NCBI GenBank assembly: GCA_902805485.1
Contig: CADCTM010000927.1
Location: 1-21,178 of the forward strand
Length of the DNA stretch: 21,178 nucleotides
Source of the DNA: an uncultured Coleofasciculus sp.
Lineage (GTDB): Bacteria; Cyanobacteriota; Cyanobacteriia; Cyanobacteriales; Coleofasciculaceae
Reading direction: 5' to 3'
Shown: positions 16,373-21,178 of the stretch, one piece after another
How the letters are laid out: each line of letters starts with the position of its first letter
Numbering within the stretch: position 1 is the stretch's first letter
The notes under the pieces: generated by a model
What the model was told of the DNA's origin: nothing
The model's input: the letters and a program-made list of their open reading frames with translations, nothing else
Database searches by the model: none
Made by a program: the position numbers and the translations under genes

Positions 16373-16519
16373 GTAATCTCTCCTCACCCAAAAACGCTTT
16401 GCTGCTTTCTTCAGCAAAGAAATCCCAAAGCCAAAGAATCTGGGACGCAACGGACGAGTATACACCTGATGCGGTGAATTGGCTCAACTGGCTGTTGGGT
16501 CAAGGATTGGGAAGTAACT

Positions 16520-17347
16520 TTGTACTATATTGCCCCTGGTTGCAGCTTCGCTACTTTTCCCCCTAATCCCAGTTGGTTCGCTCTGCAAATACAGTGTACG
16601 GATGGTCAGGTTTATACGAAAGGCGATGTTACCCTGTCGTTTCCGCTGATGAGTGTGGTCAAGCCATTTGTGTTGCTATTTTTACTAGAGAAGTTGGGGA
16701 CACAAGTAGTATTTTCCTACGTTGGCAGGGAGCCTTCTAGAGAGCCGTTCAATTCACTAAAACAACTAGAAGCTGATGAGGGTTGGTCACGCAACTCGAT
16801 GCTCAATAGCGGTGCGATTGTCCTGGCTTCCTTGTTGCCCGGTCAAGATGCTCGCTCTCGCTGCTCTAACCTGTGCCAGTGGCTCAATCAATGCTCTCAC
16901 TGCCATCTTTTTTTAGATGAGGCAATGCTGAGTTCGGTGCGTTCTGTACCTAATCAACGCAATAGAGCGATTGCGACGTTGCTGGCCCAGTCGGGTTATC
17001 TCGACGGCGTGGAAACGGCTCTAGACACCTACAATCACGTCTGCTGCCTATGTGGAACTGTAGCCGATTTAGCGCTTCTGGGAATGCTGTTGGTGGATGA
17101 TCGAGGAGGAATATTACCAGAACACCGTCATACAGTATTGACCTTAATGACTACCTGCGGCTTGTATCAAGCCTCCAGCCGCTTCGCCTTTGAGGTAGGA
17201 TTGCCGACTAAGTCAGGGGTTAGCGGTGCTATTGTTTCTGTAGTGCCATCTCAAGGAGCGATCGCCTGCTACAGTCCCCCTCTAGATCAGGCAGGTAACT
17301 CGGTGGTCGGGTTGTTCTTGTTGCAACAACTTACGTCAGCTCATTAG
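16520..17347 (+). CDS. glsA: Glutaminase (GlsA family), divergent and with damaged 5' end
   Basis: A 275-residue reading frame of the serine-dependent beta-lactamase-fold glutaminases, which hydrolyse glutamine to glutamate and ammonia. Recognised are NPSWFALQIQ, the catalytic S45-x-x-K48 (FPLMSVVKPF), FNSLKQLEADEG, NSMLNSGAI, YNHVCCLCGTVADLALLG and VGLPTKSGVSGAIVSVVP. Two oddities: the usual catalytic Glu block (SE..., before RN) reads SSVRSVPNQRN here, with no Glu at that point; and the frame must start at TTG 16520 with no ribosome site, lacking about 30 N-terminal residues and the YIPxLA motif. A neighbouring frame stays open upstream, so a frameshift or transposon damage at the 5' end is likely. 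It may be inactive or a cyanobacterial subfamily. Confidence 0.8.
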   Translation: MYYIAPGCSFATFPPNPSWFALQIQCTDGQVYTKGDVTLSFPLMSVVKPFVLLFLLEKLGTQVVFSYVGREPSREPFNSLKQLEADEGWSRNSMLNSGAIVLASLLPGQDARSRCSNLCQWLNQCSHCHLFLDEAMLSSVRSVPNQRNRAIATLLAQSGYLDGVETALDTYNHVCCLCGTVADLALLGMLLVDDRGGILPEHRHTVLTLMTTCGLYQASSRFAFEVGLPTKSGVSGAIVSVVPSQGAIACYSPPLDQAGNSVVGLFLLQQLTSAH

Positions 17348-17730
17348 CCTAGTGGGTGAAGAGTGCTACTTCTACTTGGTAGTGGATGAGGATGGGAGCA
17401 TGCATAGCGTCCGATGTTCAGTCGCCACGTTAGTAGAATCAATCATCTGGTGTCTCATATTTTGTCCAAAGTGCCTTTCTAACCAACTCATAATTTCTTC
17501 CCTCCTTGGCAAATCCGTTTCTTACGTTAAGTAATTTCTCCAGGGTGTTGCATCCCTCATTGGGAATTGGTCATTGGGGAGAAAAACCTAGATTTGTTGT
17601 CTGCTAATTGAATATTTACCGAGAAAAAAAAACAGTCATCTTGAGTACGTAAAAATTCTTTAAATAGCCTATTCCTTTTGGTGCTAGTGGGTTGAAACGC
17701 AAACATTTACCTTTAGGGTATTAGTACAGA
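17348..17730. other. Intergenic region after the glutaminase gene
   Basis: About 380 bp without a supported gene. A GTG-started frame at 17352-17534 begins GEECYFYLVVDEDGSMHSVR and then turns into hydrophobic, cysteine-rich sequence with no known family; it is not called. A poly-A run is at about 17622-17632. No terminator was recognised. Confidence 0.4.
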
Positions 17731-17997
17731 TTGGTGGGTTTGCTCATCGCTGTACTGATGAGCCTATCTACTGTATGTGTGGCGGTGAATGCCATACCGT
17801 TGCACCATGCACTTGCTAACGCTTTGAGGGTACTGACAAGTAATGTTGCTGGAAGGAGGGCAATTGTAGTTCCACCAGAGCCTCCAGTACCACAACCCCC
17901 AATACCCAATCCAATACCAAATCCTCCTGTGCCATCACCTCCAATACCCGATCCTCCGCAGCCGCCTTTCCCTCCTGTACCATCCGCTACCCTCTAG
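17731..17997 (+). CDS. Small proline-rich, probably exported protein
   Basis: A reading frame of up to 88 residues: a hydrophobic N-terminal segment (VGLLIAVLMSLSTVCVAVNA) that could be a signal peptide or anchor, a short middle, then a tail of repeated P-x-P and PPxP units (PEPPVPQPPIPNPIPNPP and on). Only TTG (17731), GTG (17734) or an internal ATG (17758) are available as starts and none has a good ribosome site, so expression is uncertain. No family was recognised. The proline tail would form an extended rod, as in wall- or sheath-spanning segments. Confidence 0.42.
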   Translation: MVGLLIAVLMSLSTVCVAVNAIPLHHALANALRVLTSNVAGRRAIVVPPEPPVPQPPIPNPIPNPPVPSPPIPDPPQPPFPPVPSATL

Positions 17998-18204
17998 CGT
18001 TAGGTGTTAAACCGTATTGAGACTGTAGGAAGGCAGATCAATTAGCTTCGCTTTTTCTCAACTCTTGTGTTGATGGGTACAAAACGGGGATGTTCCTCAT
18101 GACTGATGAGTTGACTCGCCTCCAACGGCAGAATGGTAGTTGAAAACACAAAATTTATTCTGCAATTGTGCATCTTCCTTCGTACCTTGCAGAAGGAGGA
18201 AAAA

Positions 18205-18396
18205 ATGGTTTTAGGTCAAAATATGCGGGTTGTCGGTGCATTTAAGAACTGCCAAGATACTCAAGAAGCACTGTCACAGCTCTTGGTTTCTGGCTTTCCT
18301 AAGGAGAAGGTTTCCGTTGGTCAGGTTAAAGAGGTAGCTGCTAAAGCCGATGGCACTAAGGCAGTAGACGCTAGCCAGGTAACAATTGCCCCCTAA
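18205..18396 (+). CDS. Short YflT-like (general stress protein) domain
   Basis: A 63-residue protein beginning MVLGQNMRVVGAFKNCQDTQ with a following EALSQLLVSGFPKEKVSV. This is the beta-alpha-beta unit that opens YflT / general-stress-17M proteins, where a helper sequence and glycine-rich part normally extend the protein well past 100 residues. Here it ends soon after, at QVTIAP, with no frame continuing it. The start at 18205 is firm: AAGGAGGA lies 5 bases upstream, better than the more distant in-frame ATG at 18133. It is either a natural mini-form or a truncated gene. The role is unknown; the neighbours suggest stress. Confidence 0.7.
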   Translation: MVLGQNMRVVGAFKNCQDTQEALSQLLVSGFPKEKVSVGQVKEVAAKADGTKAVDASQVTIAP

Positions 18397-18513
18397 GCGT
18401 TGAAATTCTTGATTAACGTAGTTTCCAAACCTCTTGACGTTTCGTGATTTTGAAATGTTTAGTGGCTTGTGGTTTCGGACTTTATAAATAGAATTTCAAG
18501 CAGGAGTTTTTCC

Positions 18514-18909
18514 ATGCTGAAGAAGATAAAAGTCTCTCTAAGCTTGTTCCAAATCGTCCTGGTACTTCTAGTGATTGGACTAGTCTGGCTGACAAGCTTG
18601 CCCGCCGCTTCGGCTCAGGCTTTGCCAGACATCGACTTTGGGGATAAAGGGTTAGAGATTAGTGTAGACAGTAACAAGTCTGTTGACCCTCAGATTAAGC
18701 GTGCTAGCGATAAACTCAGCGACAACCTCCGTCAGAGTACTGACCGTATAACGGATAAGGTTGAGGGTATGGTGGAGAAGGCAGCAGACAAAGCCGAGCG
18801 TCAGTTCAGAAGGAATCTGCGTGGTGCTGAGCGTCCTGCCGAAGATTTGGACGAGGTGATCGAGCGCACGATTTTTAAAGATGTTGGCAATGCACTTGAG
18901 GCTAAATAA
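18514..18909 (+). CDS. Exported helical hypothetical protein
   Basis: A 131-residue protein with a clear signal peptide (MLKKIKVSLSLFQIVLVLLV... ending ASA before QALPDIDFG). The mature part of about 97 residues is highly charged and helical, with regular spacing of hydrophobics in DKLSDNLRQSTDRITDKVEG and EKAADKAERQFRRNLRGAER, resembling amphipathic apolipoprotein- or LEA-like helices. No family was recognised. AGGAG lies 8 bases before the ATG at 18514, which is preferred over an upstream in-frame start at 18469. It lies 109 bp before the superoxide dismutase gene on the same strand, so co-transcription is possible. Confidence 0.72.
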   Translation: MLKKIKVSLSLFQIVLVLLVIGLVWLTSLPAASAQALPDIDFGDKGLEISVDSNKSVDPQIKRASDKLSDNLRQSTDRITDKVEGMVEKAADKAERQFRRNLRGAERPAEDLDEVIERTIFKDVGNALEAK

Positions 18910-18949
18910 TTGAGTTAGGGACTCTGTAGTTTCTTGTTTAGGGGTTAGC

Positions 18950-18968
18950 CAAGCAAGCAAGCAAGCAA
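18950..18968 (+). repeat. CAAG tetranucleotide microsatellite
   Basis: Four full CAAG units plus CAA lie between the exported helical protein and the superoxide dismutase start, about 50 bp before its ATG. Such short tandem runs can change length by slippage, and here it could alter leader spacing. No functional evidence. Confidence 0.6.
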
Positions 18969-19018
18969 ATGCCTGTCACCCTAGCTAGCTTAGAAAAAAT
19001 AGTTAAATTCAAGGGTTT

Positions 19019-19753
19019 ATGGCTATTAATCGTCGCAGTTTCCTACTTTTACTAGGTGCCACTCTAGGGACAGCTAGTTTGGGAACTTTTCCGGCTGCTG
19101 CCCAACCGCTTTTTGGGGATAAGCAGAATGAGGGTGGTGAGACTTTCCAACTGCCGCCTCTCCCTTATGCCTACGATGCCCTCGAACCCTACATTGATGC
19201 TGAAACAATGCGGTTTCACCACGACAAGCACCATGCCGCTTACACAAAAAATCTGAATGCAGCGGTGAATAAATACTCAGAGCTGAAAAGCCTGAGTGCT
19301 GAAGAACTGCTACGCAACCTCAATACCTTACCCGCTGATATTCGCACAACGGTTCGCAACAACGGTGGCGGTTATGTCAATCACAAGATGTTTTGGGAAA
19401 TTATGAGTCCTGATGGTGGTGGCGAACCGACAGGTATCCTTGCAACGGTGATTAATGACACCTTTGGCAGTTTTGACAACTTTAAAGAGAAATTTAACGA
19501 GGCTGGTAGCAAACGTTTTGGCAGTGGCTGGGCGTGGCTAGTGCGCGACAACGAAGGCAAGCTCCAGGTAATAGATACCCCAAACCAGGACAGCCCTTTT
19601 ATGCAGGGAATGTCTCCAATCTTGGGGAATGATGTTTGGGAACACGCTTACTATCTCAAATACCGAAACAATCGCGGCGAATACTTGAAGCAGTGGTGGA
19701 ATGTCGTCAACTGGAGTGAAGTGAGCAAGCGCTTTGAGCAAGCTATGGCTTAA
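19019..19753 (+). CDS. sodA: Tat-exported manganese superoxide dismutase
   Basis: A 244-residue Fe/Mn superoxide dismutase that converts superoxide to oxygen and hydrogen peroxide. The N terminus has a twin-arginine signal (NRRSFLLLLGATLG, cleavage probably after AAA near 28), so the folded, metal-loaded enzyme should go to the periplasm or thylakoid lumen. Metal ligands are H67 (RFHHDKHH), H122 (YVNHKMFW), D205 and H209 (DVWEHAYY). Gly118 and Gln190 (NQDSP) sit at positions that favour Mn over Fe. Length of the mature part is normal. The ribosome site before the ATG is weak. It sits among small exported proteins, which fits an envelope-stress role. Confidence 0.95.
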   Translation: MAINRRSFLLLLGATLGTASLGTFPAAAQPLFGDKQNEGGETFQLPPLPYAYDALEPYIDAETMRFHHDKHHAAYTKNLNAAVNKYSELKSLSAEELLRNLNTLPADIRTTVRNNGGGYVNHKMFWEIMSPDGGGEPTGILATVINDTFGSFDNFKEKFNEAGSKRFGSGWAWLVRDNEGKLQVIDTPNQDSPFMQGMSPILGNDVWEHAYYLKYRNNRGEYLKQWWNVVNWSEVSKRFEQAMA

Positions 19754-20003
19754 GGAGTTGTAAACAAACAAGTCCGACTCTCGTTTGATTTTCTCTTCTT
19801 CAATATCTTGTTTGATGACATCAAATAAAAGGTTTTTTCTCTGAGTTTTTTGCGACTAAGGAATAGCTGATTTTGCCCCTACCTTCCCATAAGTGAAGTT
19901 GACATTCACAAGACCCAGACTGATGTAACCTTATGGGATGATGTTTGCCGATCAAAGAGCGCGATTAAATCGGCGTAAGAGTTCAACAAATCTCCGGAGC
20001 TTC

Positions 20004-20387
20004 ATGAAAATCAAACATCTAACCTTCGTTGGTATAATCCTTTCACTCTCACTAACTAGCGGCGTGGCTTTTGCACAATCAAGCAATACATCGCCTGAAC
20101 GCGAACTTTCACCAGAAGAGCTACTAAGTTTCTGTGAGAGATTTCCCATGAATTCACGTTGCATAAATGTCACTCCTGCACCGAGGACAGGTACTCCTAT
20201 ACCCAGCACAACGCCACCCGACATAATTTCTCCCTCACCTGACACACCAGCATCAAACACGGACATTCCAACCCTTACGCCATCCGATTCAATTTCGCCT
20301 AGTCCACAAAAACCAAGCACTAGCTCACCTAGCCCTGACATGGAGGGATCTGGCTCTCCAACAACTCCTGATAACCTTCAAAAATGA
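20004..20387 (+). CDS. Small secreted Ser/Pro/Thr-rich protein with CxxFPxNSRC motif
   Basis: A 127-residue protein with a signal peptide (MKIKHLTFVGIILSLSLTSG, cleavage near VAFA-Q). A short conserved-looking block follows, ELLSFCERFPMNSRC, with two cysteines that could form a disulphide. The long tail is rich in Ser, Pro and Thr with repeated SPSP and TP units. Similar C-x(2)-FP-x-NSRC blocks occur in cyanobacterial exported proteins, but I know no assigned function. CGGAG 7 bases before the ATG at 20004 supports this start over the upstream in-frame ATG at 19938. It probably sits in the periplasm or sheath. Confidence 0.7.
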   Translation: MKIKHLTFVGIILSLSLTSGVAFAQSSNTSPERELSPEELLSFCERFPMNSRCINVTPAPRTGTPIPSTTPPDIISPSPDTPASNTDIPTLTPSDSISPSPQKPSTSSPSPDMEGSGSPTTPDNLQK

Positions 20388-20597
20388 TTCGGCACTGCAT
20401 ACGTGGCGGCGATATTGAACCTTACACTCCCCTCTTTCGTAAGGACTTATAGAAAGCTCGAATATCGACTTGGGAAACTTCCGGGTTTGACATCAGGCTG
20501 AAATACTTCTGAAAGCTCTTTGTCGAATTAGAACCACAACTTAAGAAACCGATCGCACGCGCTCGCTGAAACAGTAAAAGATAGTAAGCAAGTTTTA
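20388..20597. other. Intergenic region
   Basis: No gene, RNA or clear hairpin was recognised in these 210 bases between two small low-complexity genes. Confidence 0.4.
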
Positions 20598-20804
20598 ATG
20601 ATGACTACTCTCCAAGCAACCATTACTCAAATTCAACTTCCACCAGAGCAAACCCCAGAGCAAACACCTATCCCCGAACCCAATCCCCAACCCGATTCTG
20701 AACCGGCTGTTGAACCAGATTCCCAACCCAGTTCGGAACCCACACCTGAACCAACTCCAGTGCTGCCTCCCGAACTCGATCCGGAAGCTCCATCTAGAGG
20801 CTAA
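20598..20804 (+). CDS. Short Pro/Glu-rich hypothetical protein
   Basis: A 68-residue frame starting with two ATGs. After a short lead (MMTTLQATITQIQLPPEQ) it is built of Pro/Glu repeats of the type EPTPEP, EPNPQP and PEQTPEQ, with no signal peptide or hydrophobic segment and no ribosome site of note. Expression is uncertain. The composition resembles extended acidic linkers, and it may be an orphan piece of a larger protein. No family was recognised. Confidence 0.4.
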   Translation: MMTTLQATITQIQLPPEQTPEQTPIPEPNPQPDSEPAVEPDSQPSSEPTPEPTPVLPPELDPEAPSRG

Positions 20805-21178
20805 TGTCAAATGGCTAGGTTATTCTACATTAATTTTGGAGTTTCCTTAAGTATAGGAACTGTTCCCTGCCGAAGATATTTTTAGGAGTATCAACTTCTA
20901 ATTTTGAAAAAATTACACCTTGTGATAACGTTTTTAACTGTAAGGTGAAGCTGTCGGGTTGTCGGGTAGATCTGTCGAGTAGGGTCGTAGGGTGCTGTAA
21001 GGCTTGATAGGGCGTACCCTACAGCACTTACCACTCTAGTTTGCTCGGAACCCTACAGATGAGTCAGACTTAGGTTTATCCGGCGTTGCTGAGTCAAGTA
21101 TGAATTAGGCAAAGTTCGGCAGTGAGCGGAATTTTAAGTAGTGCAGTAGCAACCGAATTGAGTGTTTTAGCATTTCGA
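20805..21178. other. Terminal intergenic stretch with short repeats
   Basis: No gene was recognised to the end of the window. From about 20950 it has degenerate TGTCGGGT/TGTCGAGT/GTAGGGT units, then an inverted repeat: GTGCTGTA (20992-20999) with TACAGCAC (21020-21027), in a GTAGGGTGCTG / CCCTACAGCAC setting. Such stems are typical of dispersed cyanobacterial repeat families. It may lie upstream of a gene beyond the window. Confidence 0.5.

Noticed and set aside
16373..16465. Upstream extension of the Tn3 transposase fragment (MYTRPLRPRFFG...)
   Set aside because: The residues are not family-like, while the ATG at 16372 has a strong AGGAG; the extension is an accident of an open frame.
17352..17534. 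GTG-started frame (GEECYFYLVVDEDGSMHSVR...) after the glutaminase gene
   Set aside because: No ribosome site, overlaps typical intergenic sequence, and its second half has no protein-like pattern.
20004..20387. Minus-strand frame covering 19952-20341
   Set aside because: It is a shadow of the Ser/Pro-rich gene on the plus strand, with no signal peptide or ribosome site.

Overview
The window looks like chromosomal DNA of a cyanobacterium. It carries ycf34, at least ten copies of the cyanobacterial HIP1 octamer GCGATCGC (for example at 1081, 3650, 3917, 5644, 7361, 12421 and 17259), a lactate/glycolate-oxidase homologue with the cyanobacterial residue signature, and several protein families common in this phylum. 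The genus cannot be fixed from the sequence alone; a filamentous or large-genome species is a reasonable guess. No phage, plasmid or CRISPR array is visible.

Layout. (1) 1-4003: a leader without genes, then one very large sensor protein (CBS pairs, coiled coil, four PAS domains, class III adenylate cyclase). (2) 4007-7869: a Uma2-family nuclease-fold protein, an FMN-dependent L-lactate oxidase-type enzyme, a small DUF3598-like protein and a SpoIID/LytB-domain protein. (3) 7870-9825: a gene-poor stretch with a decayed coding fragment, a membrane-anchored pentapeptide-repeat protein, and tRNA-Cys(GCA) followed directly by three copies of a 13-bp repeat that resembles Tn7/CAST transposase-binding ends. 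(4) 9825-13713: an argininosuccinate synthase of the E. coli-like clade, a DedA membrane protein, ycf34 and a tRNA nucleotidyltransferase. The tRNA-Cys here lacks an encoded CCA and so needs such an enzyme. (5) 13715-14879: a small membrane protein and a divergent TetR regulator with two matching operator-like sites between them. (6) 14889-17347: a mobile-element scar made of a complete IS630-type insertion sequence with TA duplication and an A8 frameshift site, a Tn3-family transposase fragment, and a glutaminase with a damaged-looking 5' end and an unusual active site. (7) 17.7-20.8 kb: a run of small exported or low-complexity proteins around a Tat-exported Mn superoxide dismutase, plus a short YflT-like stress protein; it reads like an envelope/periplasm stress island.

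Most genes seem to be transcribed singly, so function has to be read from the proteins rather than from operons. The points most worth checking are the transposon-end-like repeats behind tRNA-Cys, the paired TetR operators, the altered glutaminase, and the CBS-PAS-cyclase architecture.
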